DNA of 36,377 bases from NCBI GenBank assembly GCA_903885595.1, contig CAISJJ010000357.1:1-36377 (forward strand). Direction: 5' to 3'. Below, piece after piece: positions 9,544 through 18,742 of the stretch (position 1 is the stretch's first letter; each line of letters opens with the position of its first letter). The DNA comes from an uncultured Bacteroidales bacterium (GTDB taxonomy: Bacteria; Bacteroidota; Bacteroidia; Bacteroidales; FEN-979). The notes under the pieces were generated by a model that was given only the letters and a program-made list of their open reading frames with translations, had not been told where the DNA came from and searched no databases. Both the position numbers and the translations under genes were made by a program.

Positions 9544-11073
9544 TTATTTGGCCGAGAAATCCCAGGGATTATATTTCAGGAGCTGTTCAGAGGTGCCGGG
9601 GAAATCCCCGATCAGGTATTTAAGCATGACGACCTTTGTAATGATCGTCTGGCGCGCATTTTCAATGTTCAGCAATGCGTTGTTGTAGTCCATGTAGGTG
9701 TTGATGACATTAATCTGGGTGGAGATACCCATCTTGAATTTCTGTACTTCGCTTTCCCAGGTCTTCTTCTCAAGGGCGGCCAGTTCGATCTGGTTCTTAT
9801 AAATCGTGATCAGGTTACCCAGGTCGGTTATGAGTTGGTAAACCTGCATTTTCGAATCAAATCTGATCTTTTCGAGCTGTATGTTGTTTGATTCATAGGC
9901 CGAAAGCTTGGTCAGATACTGTCCCCTCTGAACATCGTTCGCGATTGGAAGCTTATAGGTAAGGGTCAGGTTTACCGACGAGCCAGGACTATCGCTGCTG
10001 AAGCTTTGGGTAAAATCGGAAAAGGGCTGGTAGGCGGTTGAACCGAAATAATAATAACGAAGATCGAGGGTCATTTCGTTACGCTTGTTGAATTTGGCGC
10101 CTGTCATCTCGATCTGGCTTGCACCGGTGGCAAGTTTCTGACTTTTGAAATAATTGGACCTGGCAATGAGCGAATCAGCATTCCTGTAAACATAATCTGC
10201 ATAACTCTCCCACGGGAAAGTTGCCGGATCAGGCAGCGAGTCGAGGAACTTTGGATAGGCGTTCAAACTGATGTTCCCAACCCCGCCAACAGAAGTCACC
10301 AGGTCGTACAGGGATTTGTTGATCTCGTTTTTCGACTGTGAAAACTGCTGGTTGATGTTCGTTTCATAGGCCTTCGCCCTGAAAATTTCCGATTTGGGGA
10401 TCTGCTCGTCATCGATCATAGCCTGAATGGCGGCGAGATACTCTTTGGCGTCCTTTTCTGCGTTGCTGAGGATCCTGAACACCTTCAACCTCAGATATGA
10501 ATTGTAATATGACGAAAGTGTCGATTTTATGAAAACGCTGATCTCGTCGGAGAAGGAGATGTTCTGGGCCTGGTTCATCATCGTGGCAACCCGCAGGCTG
10601 ATGTTATTGCTGTTGTTTCTCCCGAAATCGCGCAACAGGGGCATGGTCACGCCTGCCCACATCCCCGATTCGTTGACGGGCATGTTGGTGCTGGGGTAAT
10701 AATTGGGAACGCCCGAAATGATCTCGGTCATAGTCGACAGTTTGAAGCCTGTGTAGAACTTGGCTCCGAAACGGGTCGGTACCACAAGCTGACCGCTAAC
10801 GTAATATGAATCGAAAAAGGTGACAGTCGGGTCGGTACCGTAATAGCCGTAGCCGGTAAATGAAAGACTCGGGTTAAAAGCCCCTTTGTTGGCCTGCACT
10901 TGTCCCTGGCTACCGCCGACGATCTGCCGCTTGATCCGGATGTTATAATTGGATTCAAGTCCATAAAGAAGGACCCGGAGTATCGACAGTGAGTCGTAGT
11001 TGAATGCCTGCTGCCCTTTCGCGGGCCCGAATCCTGCAGCCAAAAGTAGGATGATCAGTATGCTCTTTTTCAT
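9544..11073 (-). CDS. TolC-type outer membrane efflux protein
   Basis: The 509-residue protein has an N-terminal signal peptide (hydrophobic ILIILLLAAGFG, cleavage probably near AKG/QQ). Its composition is that of the outer membrane efflux protein family: long amphipathic helices rich in Asn, Gln and Ser, with two half-repeats. One contains the NISFSDEISVF region and the other the QKFKMGISTQINVINTY region, typical of the helical barrel near the C-terminal half. It would form the outer-membrane and periplasmic channel of a type-I-like export machine, with the adaptor and ABC proteins encoded just upstream. It sits between ABC1 (51-bp gap) and the NRPS (15-bp gap), in the same orientation. This links the exporter physically to the biosynthetic genes. 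Family assignment is confident; the cargo is inferred. Confidence 0.88.
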   Translation of the reverse strand: MKKSILIILLLAAGFGPAKGQQAFNYDSLSILRVLLYGLESNYNIRIKRQIVGGSQGQVQANKGAFNPSLSFTGYGYYGTDPTVTFFDSYYVSGQLVVPTRFGAKFYTGFKLSTMTEIISGVPNYYPSTNMPVNESGMWAGVTMPLLRDFGRNNSNNISLRVATMMNQAQNISFSDEISVFIKSTLSSYYNSYLRLKVFRILSNAEKDAKEYLAAIQAMIDDEQIPKSEIFRAKAYETNINQQFSQSKNEINKSLYDLVTSVGGVGNISLNAYPKFLDSLPDPATFPWESYADYVYRNADSLIARSNYFKSQKLATGASQIEMTGAKFNKRNEMTLDLRYYYFGSTAYQPFSDFTQSFSSDSPGSSVNLTLTYKLPIANDVQRGQYLTKLSAYESNNIQLEKIRFDSKMQVYQLITDLGNLITIYKNQIELAALEKKTWESEVQKFKMGISTQINVINTYMDYNNALLNIENARQTIITKVVMLKYLIGDFPGTSEQLLKYNPWDFSAK

Positions 11074-11124
11074 CGGATGTTACCTTGTTGTGGGTTTACC
11101 TCCTCATTGTGTGGGTCAATAATA

Positions 11125-14052
11125 TCATGCAAGCTGCCTGCGGGTCAGTTCGGCAAAGAAACCGTTCTTCTCGACCAGCTCCTTGTAGGTTCCCTGCTCG
11201 ATGAGTTCTCCTTTGTCGAGCACGAAAATCCGGTCGGCATTAATAATGGTGCTCAGGCGGTGGGCGATCACGATCCTGGTGGCGCTCATCTTGTCAATGC
11301 TGAGACTCACGATCTGCTGTGTTTCATTGTCAAGCGCCGAAGTGGCTTCGTCGAAGATCAGTATCTTCGGGTTGCGTATGAGAGCCCGGGCAATGATGAT
11401 CCGCTGCTGCTGGCCCCCGGAAAGAATGTCGCCTCCCGGCGGAAGGATGGTGTACATCTTGTTGGGCAAACTGTCGATCTCTTGCGCACACCCGGCCATT
11501 TCGGCAGCTTTCCATGCCTCCTCCTCGGTGTACATGGACGAGCCGGTGATATTATACAGTACCGTCCCCTGCATGATCTTGGAATTCTGCAGCACGACGC
11601 CTAACTGGTCCCTCACGCTCCTGATATCCAGGCTCTTCAACTCCTTGTTGTCGAACAGGATGCTGCCCACATTATAATACTCGAATCCCAGCAGCAGCCT
11701 TATCAGGGTCGATTTGCCCGATCCCGAACTGCCTGTGAATGCCACGAACTCACCGGGGCGAATGGTAAAGGTGAGATCCTTCAGGCTCCAGTCGGGCGAT
11801 TCGGCATATTTGAAACTCAGGTTCGTCACCTCGATTCCTCCGCTGAGTTCACCCGGATCGAGCTTTTCATTCGTATCTTCGGTCTCCGCCTCAAGAATGG
11901 GCTGGAATAGCTCGTAGGTAGGTTTGATGTTGAGCAGGGGCACCGTGACCATGAAGGTCTGTATGAGGGCTCCCTGGAAACTGAGGTAGGCGCTGTTGAA
12001 AGCGACGAAGTCACCGATGCCGAACCCGGGCACCCCGGAGGTGAAAATGCTGTAAACCCTGATAAAGATCAGCATGGAGGCAAGTACCGGAAAGGTGACG
12101 GTGAAAATGCTCGCCACCATGAGCAGTGTGCGTTTCTGCCGGTAATGGTCTTTCTGCTGCGCATAGCGGTCGGCCCACAGCGCGAAGACCTTCTCCTTGC
12201 TCCCTGTCACCCTGATCTTGTTGATCCCCCTGATGGCCATCAGCAGGAATCCCGAGATCATGGCATCCATCCTTCGCATGAACACGACGTGCTTGTAAGC
12301 CAGCAGGCTGATGGTAAGCGTGAAGCCGGCCACCACCAGGCCCAGCACGAGGGCAAGGAGCGCAAGCTTGAGATCGTAGAAGAACAGCAGCCCCAGGTAG
12401 AATACCGAGAAAATACCCGAAATGATGGCCCCGAGCACTGTCGTCGACAGGGTGTCGCGAATCCGTTCAATACCCATGCTGCGTTCGGCCAGGTTCCCCG
12501 GGCTGTAATTCCTGAAAAAATCGACCTTCAGGGAGAGGATTCTGTCCCAGAGGGCCGACTGTAGCTTGTAACCCGCCTTGCCGGCCATCCGCAGCACGGC
12601 GATCGATTTGGCAAAGTTCAGCAGACCGATGGTCATCACGCAGATCACCATGATCGCGCCAATCTGCCACAACTCCCTGGTGTTGCCTCCCGGAATGACG
12701 GTGTTGAAAATGTATCCTCCCACTACAGGGATGATCAGGGCAAGCAATGCGCCGATCACCCCGATAACGAGGAAACTGATGATGTCGCGGTAGGTGAACT
12801 GGAGGGCAAACCTGATCAGGTCCTTTCCTCCCAGCTTGCCTTTGGGAAAGGGTGTGAAAAAACTGTAGGCCTTGGGATCAAGCAATTCCGTCACCTGCTC
12901 GTTGACGATCTCCTTGCGTTTGTTCTTCAGGTCGATCATCCAATATGCAGTGTTTCCCTTGGCAATCAGGGCGACCGGAGTCTGGTCCGCCTTGAGGAAC
13001 CCGAGCATCGACCCGGCGTTGTTGGTCCACCAGTGCGGCTCAAGGGTGACCTGCCGTGACCTGATATTCGAAGCCCGCAGGATGTTCCATAGGAAATCAT
13101 GTTTCCCGCTGATGCGGTTGCCCGGATCGGTGAATTCAATCAGCTCGCTTTTACCCACAAGCTGTACGATTAGAAGCAGCAGGATGTTTGGGCTTAGCGC
13201 CGTTGTTACTCCTCCCTGCTCGTCACTTCTGCCTTCGAACAGGGTGTCGGTCGATTTCCCGGTGATGATCGACTTGAAGCGTGTGATGGAGTTGAGTATC
13301 GCATTGGTCCTGAAAGAATAGGTGTCTTTTACATGGGCAAGTTCAACCCGGTTCTGATCGGCATGGAGCCTTTTGAGCACCGGGATGATCAGGTGGTTGA
13401 ATCCATGCAGCGACGGCAGAAAGTCAGGTCTGGCAATGGCTTGCGCGGTTGTAAAAACCTTTTTGGATAGTGCAGCGCCGGGCTTCATCCAGAGGTTCGA
13501 AGTCATTGGAAGGAGTGGCGGGCATCCCGTGCCGGGATCCGCGAAATTGAAATAAAGGGGTTTAAGCCCTGTCGATTCGATCCAGATTACCTCCGATGGT
13601 CCTGCGGCGCTGTAGCATTTCGCTGGGTCGGGCATGAACTGCGGCATGGCCGAGATCCCATTGAGCAGGGGCAGGGTGCCGAAGTTGTTCAACCCGGCCG
13701 AAAGATTCAGCATCCATTGATCGGTAAGCCTGGCGGCATCGCCGGGATTTTCGGAGAAAAAGCGGGCAAGTCCTGGTTCATCGATCAGCCCGATGGTACA
13801 GGGGCTGAGCGCGCTGACGACCAGTGAGAATGCGTCGTTCGGGCTGAACGACGGAATAAGGAAAGGGGCTGTAAACCGTAACAGGAAAAGCCTGCGTCCG
13901 GGCCCGGAGGGAAGCTTCTCGACATAAAACAGATCGGCTTCACCCGATTCAAGATAGAATGCCCTCGGTTTGTCGCTCAAAAGGGGCAGGACCTTGTTGC
14001 CGGGCAACTGGATGGCCTGCTGGTAATACGATGAAATCGGCTGTTTGTCCAT
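11125..14052 (-). CDS. NHLM-type ABC exporter, long N-terminal extension, no peptidase
   Basis: In this 975-residue protein, the first 400 or so residues are a soluble extension. It begins with a cyclic-nucleotide-binding-like beta-rich segment (residues about 15-110) and later has a region shared with the ATP-binding subunit of NHLM bacteriocin export systems. A six-helix ABC exporter membrane domain lies at about 420-700. The ATPase domain follows, with Walker A GSSGSGKST near 770, signature LSGGQQQR near 875, Walker B ILIFDEATSALD and H-loop IVIAHRLSTI, all intact. The ATG follows the stop of the C39-like ABC gene by one base (TGACATG), which suggests translational coupling and a heterodimer or paired function. 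The family usually accompanies RiPP clusters with nitrile-hydratase-type leaders, but no such precursor is visible here. Exporter identity is firm; the NHLM assignment rests on the N-terminal layout and on gene pairing. Confidence 0.88.
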   Translation of the reverse strand: MDKQPISSYYQQAIQLPGNKVLPLLSDKPRAFYLESGEADLFYVEKLPSGPGRRLFLLRFTAPFLIPSFSPNDAFSLVVSALSPCTIGLIDEPGLARFFSENPGDAARLTDQWMLNLSAGLNNFGTLPLLNGISAMPQFMPDPAKCYSAAGPSEVIWIESTGLKPLYFNFADPGTGCPPLLPMTSNLWMKPGAALSKKVFTTAQAIARPDFLPSLHGFNHLIIPVLKRLHADQNRVELAHVKDTYSFRTNAILNSITRFKSIITGKSTDTLFEGRSDEQGGVTTALSPNILLLLIVQLVGKSELIEFTDPGNRISGKHDFLWNILRASNIRSRQVTLEPHWWTNNAGSMLGFLKADQTPVALIAKGNTAYWMIDLKNKRKEIVNEQVTELLDPKAYSFFTPFPKGKLGGKDLIRFALQFTYRDIISFLVIGVIGALLALIIPVVGGYIFNTVIPGGNTRELWQIGAIMVICVMTIGLLNFAKSIAVLRMAGKAGYKLQSALWDRILSLKVDFFRNYSPGNLAERSMGIERIRDTLSTTVLGAIISGIFSVFYLGLLFFYDLKLALLALVLGLVVAGFTLTISLLAYKHVVFMRRMDAMISGFLLMAIRGINKIRVTGSKEKVFALWADRYAQQKDHYRQKRTLLMVASIFTVTFPVLASMLIFIRVYSIFTSGVPGFGIGDFVAFNSAYLSFQGALIQTFMVTVPLLNIKPTYELFQPILEAETEDTNEKLDPGELSGGIEVTNLSFKYAESPDWSLKDLTFTIRPGEFVAFTGSSGSGKSTLIRLLLGFEYYNVGSILFDNKELKSLDIRSVRDQLGVVLQNSKIMQGTVLYNITGSSMYTEEEAWKAAEMAGCAQEIDSLPNKMYTILPPGGDILSGGQQQRIIIARALIRNPKILIFDEATSALDNETQQIVSLSIDKMSATRIVIAHRLSTIINADRIFVLDKGELIEQGTYKELVEKNGFFAELTRRQLA

Positions 14053-14053
14053 G

Positions 14054-16228
14054 TCAGTTGAGATTTACCAGTTTATAATAAATTCCCTGCTGATCCCGGA
14101 TCATCTCATCGTGTGTGCCGCGCTGGACGACTTTCCCCCGCTCTAAAACGATGATCTCGTCACAGTCCCTGATGGTACTCAGCCGGTGGGCAATGATCAG
14201 GGTAGTGCATCCCCTGCGCCGGATATTGTTGTCGATGGTTTTTTCCGTGTTCGCGTCGAGGGCGCTGGTGGCCTCATCCATGACCAGGATGGTCGGGTTG
14301 ACTACCAGGGCCCGGGCGATCTCGATGCGTTGCCGCTGACCGCCGCTGAGGTTGCTGCCGGCGTTGATGAGGAGACCGTTGTATCCTCCGGGTCGTGACG
14401 AGATGACGTCGTGTATGCAGGCATCCCGGGTGGACTGAATAATGTCGGGGGTCTGGATGGTGTTGTTCCACATGGTGATGTTTTCATTAACAGTGCCGCG
14501 GAAAAGGAAGATCTCCTGGTCGACCAGCGAGATGGAGTTCCTGATCACATCCTGCGCATAGGCGGTCCTCGGTTTCCCATCGAAAAGGATATCACCTTCC
14601 CAGGGGTGGTAAAGACCTGCAACAAGCTTGGCCAGGGTCGATTTGCCCGAACCCGAACCGCCCACCAGCGCGACCCGCTTTCCGGGCTCAACATGCAGGG
14701 AGAAATCCGAGATGAGGGGATCCGCGAAACGGTCGTATCCAAATGTCACATTTTTGAAGTCCAGGTACCCGTGAAGCTTTGAATCGTCCGGCAGCAGTAC
14801 AGTAGGATCATCGCTGACCTCACCTGAAAAATAGATGTCTTCGCGGGTCGAAAGGGCATCCTGGATGGTGTTGAGGTTGCTTTTCGCGACCTGGAGGTCG
14901 CTGCCCATCGACACCACCGACTTGACCGGGCCGGTGAAATTGGTCATCAGGCTCTGGAAGGCGATAAAGATACCGATGGTCATATCGCCATAGATGACCA
15001 GCAGGCCCCCCAGTGTGAGCAGGATGATGTTGTTGAGGTTCGACAGGAAATCGGGGAGGGCGTCAAGCAGGTTCGAGGTAACATTCAGTTTCTGGTCGTA
15101 GATGACCGCATTGGAGAGGCTTCCCGACCACAGGCCGTAAAAATCATTCTCGGAACCGGTCGCCTTGATGGTTTCAATCTGCTCAAGCCCGACGCCTGCG
15201 GTGCTGAAGGTACGCTGGTTCCGCTCGAAAAGCAGCTGGTTCAGCGTTGAACGCTTTTCCGAAATGATCCGCAGCACCAAAAGGTTCACCAGGATCACCG
15301 AGACCCCGATGACCGTCAGAAGCAGGTTGTACTGGATCATGACCACGGCGTAGAGGATCACTGTGATCATGTTTGAAATCGTCGAGGTAAGCTGGGTGGA
15401 AAGTAGCGATGCCAGGTCGTCGTTCAGCTGGACTCGTTTGAAGATCTCACCGGGCTGCCGGTTCATGAAGAACCTGATGGGCAGTTTCAGGATGTGAAGG
15501 AGCAGTTTCGATGATTCGACGATGGCCAGGCGTAACTCTATTTTGACAAGGATTTTCTGTTGCAGGAAGGTCAGTATGCCATTGAAGAGGAAAAGCCCGG
15601 CAATGAGCAGCAGCATGGGCCTGAAATACCGGGGCTGGTTAAGGTCGATAATGTCATCGAAGAAAAGTTTGTTCAATCCTGCCAGTATCACGGCCGGGAT
15701 GACGAGGATCGCTCCACAGATAAGCACATATATCAGGTCGAACCGGCTGTTGCTGATCCGGCCCCATATCTTGTCGAAAAAACCGAATTCATGCTTGTCG
15801 GGTTTGAAGGCGGCGCCGGGCTTAAGTGTCAGCAGCTTGCCGTCGAAAATCTGCTCCAGATCGGCTGCCCCCAGTTTTTTCTGCCCTTCATGGGTGTCGT
15901 TGAGCAGGTAAAATTCACCTGTGTAACCTGTCAGCACACCGAAGTATCCCCCCTGTATGCCGATGATGGCAGGCATGGGAACGGTCTTCAACGAATTGAC
16001 GTCGATAGTCTTGACATCAGCTTCGAAATCGTGAGCCCGGGCCACCTTCATCAGGCGTTCGGCAGGAATTTTGGAATTGTCGGAAACACCGCATTCCTGG
16101 TTGAGCCCGTCCTTCGCAGGCCAGCAATGGTAATAGGAGAATACCATGCTCAATGCCACCGGGCCGGATTCGTTTTCCCCGATCTGAAGCATGACCGGAA
16201 CCTTTTTTTTCACATGATCGTTGCCCAT
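14054..16228 (-). CDS. ABC exporter with degenerate C39-like peptidase domain
   Basis: The 724-residue protein has an N-terminal C39-peptidase-like domain (about 1-140), a membrane domain (about 160-440) and an ATPase domain. Walker A is GGSGSGKST near 520, the signature is LSGGQRQR near 625, and Walker B is ILVMDEATSALD. In active C39 domains the catalytic residue is the Cys of a Q-x4-E-C-G-type motif. Here the aligned segment is QIGENESGP, with Ser21 at that place. The usual catalytic His region (NHFVV) reads GYFGVL with no His, while the following LND is kept. The domain should therefore bind cargo or a leader rather than cut it, like the non-catalytic domains of some type I exporters. Its overall architecture fits the peptidase/ATP-binding subunit of NHLM bacteriocin systems. 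It lies 29 bp downstream of the HlyD gene and is coupled to the next ABC gene. Confidence 0.9.
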   Translation of the reverse strand: MGNDHVKKKVPVMLQIGENESGPVALSMVFSYYHCWPAKDGLNQECGVSDNSKIPAERLMKVARAHDFEADVKTIDVNSLKTVPMPAIIGIQGGYFGVLTGYTGEFYLLNDTHEGQKKLGAADLEQIFDGKLLTLKPGAAFKPDKHEFGFFDKIWGRISNSRFDLIYVLICGAILVIPAVILAGLNKLFFDDIIDLNQPRYFRPMLLLIAGLFLFNGILTFLQQKILVKIELRLAIVESSKLLLHILKLPIRFFMNRQPGEIFKRVQLNDDLASLLSTQLTSTISNMITVILYAVVMIQYNLLLTVIGVSVILVNLLVLRIISEKRSTLNQLLFERNQRTFSTAGVGLEQIETIKATGSENDFYGLWSGSLSNAVIYDQKLNVTSNLLDALPDFLSNLNNIILLTLGGLLVIYGDMTIGIFIAFQSLMTNFTGPVKSVVSMGSDLQVAKSNLNTIQDALSTREDIYFSGEVSDDPTVLLPDDSKLHGYLDFKNVTFGYDRFADPLISDFSLHVEPGKRVALVGGSGSGKSTLAKLVAGLYHPWEGDILFDGKPRTAYAQDVIRNSISLVDQEIFLFRGTVNENITMWNNTIQTPDIIQSTRDACIHDVISSRPGGYNGLLINAGSNLSGGQRQRIEIARALVVNPTILVMDEATSALDANTEKTIDNNIRRRGCTTLIIAHRLSTIRDCDEIIVLERGKVVQRGTHDEMIRDQQGIYYKLVNLN

Positions 16229-16257
16229 AACAAGATCTCGATTGGTTGTTCAGGTTA

Positions 16258-17508
16258 TTACTCGAAATAGGATTTCAGTACGGGGATGATATAGTCGATG
16301 GGCGGTTTCTGCCTTACAAGTACCGAGGCGTGGCAAAGCGTGCCCGTATTGATGGTGTAGGGAGGCCCCTTTTTGTTCGACCACATGAAGCCGCTTTTTG
16401 TGGAAGGGTCGGGGAGTAGGAAGATTTTAACCCGGTAAGTCGGGCCCTGCTGCTGGATAAGCGCCACCAGGTCGGGATTATTCAGCTCGTCGATGATTGA
16501 ATTGGTGTTGGAAACAAAATGGTTCACCTCCACCACCTCTCCCATTAGCCAGCCGTAGAGGTTATGGTTTACGGTGAAGGGCTCGATCATGACCTCCATC
16601 CCGGGCTCCACCACGGCATTTGAATTGAAGGGGATGAACAGGTCGAGGAGGTGGTTTTTCTGGTTGTCAATGTCTTCCACTACCATCATCCGGGTGCCGG
16701 CGTTCACAAAGTCGCCGCTGCTTACCGATTTGTCTACGATGATCCCGTTGACCGGGCTCCTGATGATGGTCTGCCGGTCATAGTCATCCTGCAGATCCTG
16801 GATTTTTTTCTTCAGGATCTGGATCTGCCCCCGGTAATCTTCCTGCTTGTATACGCGGTCGTAATCCCACGATTGCTGGTCGAGCTGGTTGGTCTTCACA
16901 GACTGCTCGGTCTGGGTGCGCTTGTTGCGGGTGTCGGCGAGCTGGTTTTTTGCATCCATGTAGTTTTCTCGTGTAGCAAGGCCTTTGTCCCACAGATCCT
17001 GCTGCTGGTTCATCTTCAGTTCGAGAAAGGCGATCTGGTCCTCCAGCTGGGCAAGTTCCTTTTTTAGCCTCACCTCTTCCAGGTTGTAAAACCTAATTTT
17101 GTTGGGAAAGTCGTTTTTGTCCCTGTACTGCAGCAATGAATCCTGCAACATAAGCACATCCAGCTGTGCATTCAGTTCGACCAACTGATGCCTGAGCTGA
17201 GGCTGAAGGAGATGAAGCATCACGTCCCCTGCCTTCACCTTATCGCCAAGTTCAAAATTGACCTGTTCCACCCCGCCCGGATAGAGGGCGATGATCCCGT
17301 GCAGACCCTTTCCGCTGATGATCTCCCCCAGCCCGTCGATGCGCTGCGGAATACTTCCGAAAATACCCCAGAAGATGGTGATAAGCGTCAGGAGCCCTAA
17401 TGCAGAAAGGGAAATCCAGTAACTAGGACGCGTGATCTTCAACATACGGTTCATCTCCTCGGGATTGCTTCCCGATGGCAACGATTTTGGTTTTTCCTGC
17501 TTATCCAT
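16258..17508 (-). CDS. HlyD-family membrane fusion protein (NHLM-type secretion adaptor)
   Basis: The 416-residue adaptor has a short cytoplasmic N-terminus and one transmembrane helix at about residues 31-53. A lipoyl/biotinyl-like half (GDKVKAGDVMLHL) follows, then a long coiled coil at about 125-240 rich in Lys, Gln and Glu. The second lipoyl half is the RSPVNGIIVDKSVSSGDFV segment. The N-terminal pattern, from EMNRMLKITRP through the helix to GIFGSIPQRIDGLGEI, resembles NHLM-system secretion proteins. It would bridge the two ABC proteins in the inner membrane to the TolC-type channel. The C-terminal beta-barrel region is somewhat extended. It sits in the operon between the small Pro/Thr-rich gene (77-bp gap) and the C39-like ABC gene (29-bp gap). 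Confidence 0.88.
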   Translation of the reverse strand: MDKQEKPKSLPSGSNPEEMNRMLKITRPSYWISLSALGLLTLITIFWGIFGSIPQRIDGLGEIISGKGLHGIIALYPGGVEQVNFELGDKVKAGDVMLHLLQPQLRHQLVELNAQLDVLMLQDSLLQYRDKNDFPNKIRFYNLEEVRLKKELAQLEDQIAFLELKMNQQQDLWDKGLATRENYMDAKNQLADTRNKRTQTEQSVKTNQLDQQSWDYDRVYKQEDYRGQIQILKKKIQDLQDDYDRQTIIRSPVNGIIVDKSVSSGDFVNAGTRMMVVEDIDNQKNHLLDLFIPFNSNAVVEPGMEVMIEPFTVNHNLYGWLMGEVVEVNHFVSNTNSIIDELNNPDLVALIQQQGPTYRVKIFLLPDPSTKSGFMWSNKKGPPYTINTGTLCHASVLVRQKPPIDYIIPVLKSYFE

Positions 17509-17585
17509 AATACATGATGCTGTTTAATTAAAAACCTGCAAGACGGGTCATGTGCATGACCTGACAAAATAAAAAGATGGAGGAT

Positions 17586-18059
17586 CTAACCCCTGTACTT
17601 CTTGTAGTATTTCCAGCCCTCTTCCTTAAGATGAGCCTTGCAGTCCCCGTTGGGTTCAAGGTGATGCGTGCGGTGATGTTCCATCTGCATCTCGAAAAAT
17701 TCGCTCATCATAAACTGGTCCATGCTCACATTGGGCATTTTTGTCGTTGCCTGGAAATTGGTGGTGTTCTGCATGTTGGTGGTGTTCTGCATCTTGGGGA
17801 AAGATGGCATGGGGGGCATTTTGCCTGCGGGGCCTCCTTCTCCTTTTCCTTCTCCTTCTCCTGTCGATGGCGATGAGTCGGAGGGCATTGCCGCCGATCC
17901 TCCCGGAGTTCCGGCGAGTATTGGAGTCCCGGGCGTGCTTGCAGTCGGAGGGGCGCCCGGAGTGCCGGTGAGCGACGGGGTGCCTGGTGTTGAAGCCACA
18001 ACCGGCGTTGAGGCAGTTTTGGGTGTCATCGGGGGTACTGAGTAATCTTTCTTTTCCAT
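17586..18059 (-). CDS. Small Pro/Thr/Gly-rich protein, candidate export cargo or accessory
   Basis: I do not recognise a family. From the ATG at 18059 it is 157 residues; a TTG three codons upstream (18068) is an alternative start. There is no signal peptide or membrane segment. Residues about 10-60 are a low-complexity run with two copies of an 18-residue unit starting ASTPGTP. An acidic and basic EGEGKGEGG segment follows, then Met- and Asn-rich short repeats (QNTTNMQNTTNFQATTK). The C-terminal 50 residues look folded: MDQFMMSEFFEMQMEHH, then a His-rich stretch with a single Cys, ending in a Lys/Tyr-rich GWKYYKKYRG. It lies 26 bp from the preceding membrane-protein gene and 77 bp before the HlyD adaptor. 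Its position and lack of a Sec signal make it a candidate substrate or scaffold of the exporter, which is inference only. Confidence 0.75.
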   Translation of the reverse strand: MEKKDYSVPPMTPKTASTPVVASTPGTPSLTGTPGAPPTASTPGTPILAGTPGGSAAMPSDSSPSTGEGEGKGEGGPAGKMPPMPSFPKMQNTTNMQNTTNFQATTKMPNVSMDQFMMSEFFEMQMEHHRTHHLEPNGDCKAHLKEEGWKYYKKYRG

Positions 18060-18086
18060 TTTAGTCAATTTTGAGGGTGAAACAGT

Positions 18087-18737
18087 TTATTGCGGTGATT
18101 TTTCTTCAGAAGATTTTTTTCCATGCTCCTGCAACTTCTTCACAATAAGAATGATGAAGTAAACAAAGAGCACGGTGGTCGAAGTGCCCCAGATTTGGGT
18201 GATCACTTTGATGGTATTGAAACCAGCAACGTCGTAAACTCCGATCAGCCAGATCCTGAGAATGACATCCGACAGGTCCTGGAGCGCTAAATAGGCTGTC
18301 AGCAGCATGAAATACCTGAAGAAAGGCATCTCACGGTAAAGTTTCTGTGTGTGTTCCTTCTGTACGCCGTGCAGGTAAGCGTAATCAATAAAGAAATACA
18401 TCGCCATCGGTCTTTTGATGATCATCGTGAAAAACCAGAAGAGGGTCAGGCCGATGTTGAGATAGACATTGTTCCACAGCATCTGGTGGGCTGTTTTCGA
18501 ATAGATATCCATGATGCTGCCGATGATCATGGTTGCGAGGATGAAGAGCCCGGTAACGCTGTACTGTTTCTCTCTGAAAAACGTGAAGAGCGTGTACAGG
18601 ATCCCCGGAACTGTTGAGATCAGCATGGCAGGGTAATCGCCAAGCCATTCGCGGCAGGTGTTCCAAATCAGCAGGGGTACCCCGAGGTATACGATCAGGT
18701 CGGTAGCGGTGCGGCCGTTGATTACTTTTTTAAACAT
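18087..18737 (-). CDS. VC0807-like polytopic membrane protein
   Basis: The 216-residue protein has about six hydrophobic segments. The pattern from DLIVYLGVPLLIWN, through the LISTVPGILYTLFTFFREK turn, to IIKRPMAMYFF resembles the VC0807 family of small membrane proteins, whose biochemical role is not established. It ends in a short charged tail (KKSSEEKSPQ) that is presumably cytoplasmic. It is 5 bp downstream of the delta-60 gene and 27 bp upstream of the chosen start of the small Pro/Thr-rich gene, so it is part of the same transcript. It could assist export, immunity or membrane integration of the product, but nothing in the sequence decides this. Family placement is from pattern memory and is moderately sure. 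Confidence 0.75.
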   Translation of the reverse strand: MFKKVINGRTATDLIVYLGVPLLIWNTCREWLGDYPAMLISTVPGILYTLFTFFREKQYSVTGLFILATMIIGSIMDIYSKTAHQMLWNNVYLNIGLTLFWFFTMIIKRPMAMYFFIDYAYLHGVQKEHTQKLYREMPFFRYFMLLTAYLALQDLSDVILRIWLIGVYDVAGFNTIKVITQIWGTSTTVLFVYFIILIVKKLQEHGKKSSEEKSPQ

Positions 18738-18742
18738 GGTTC

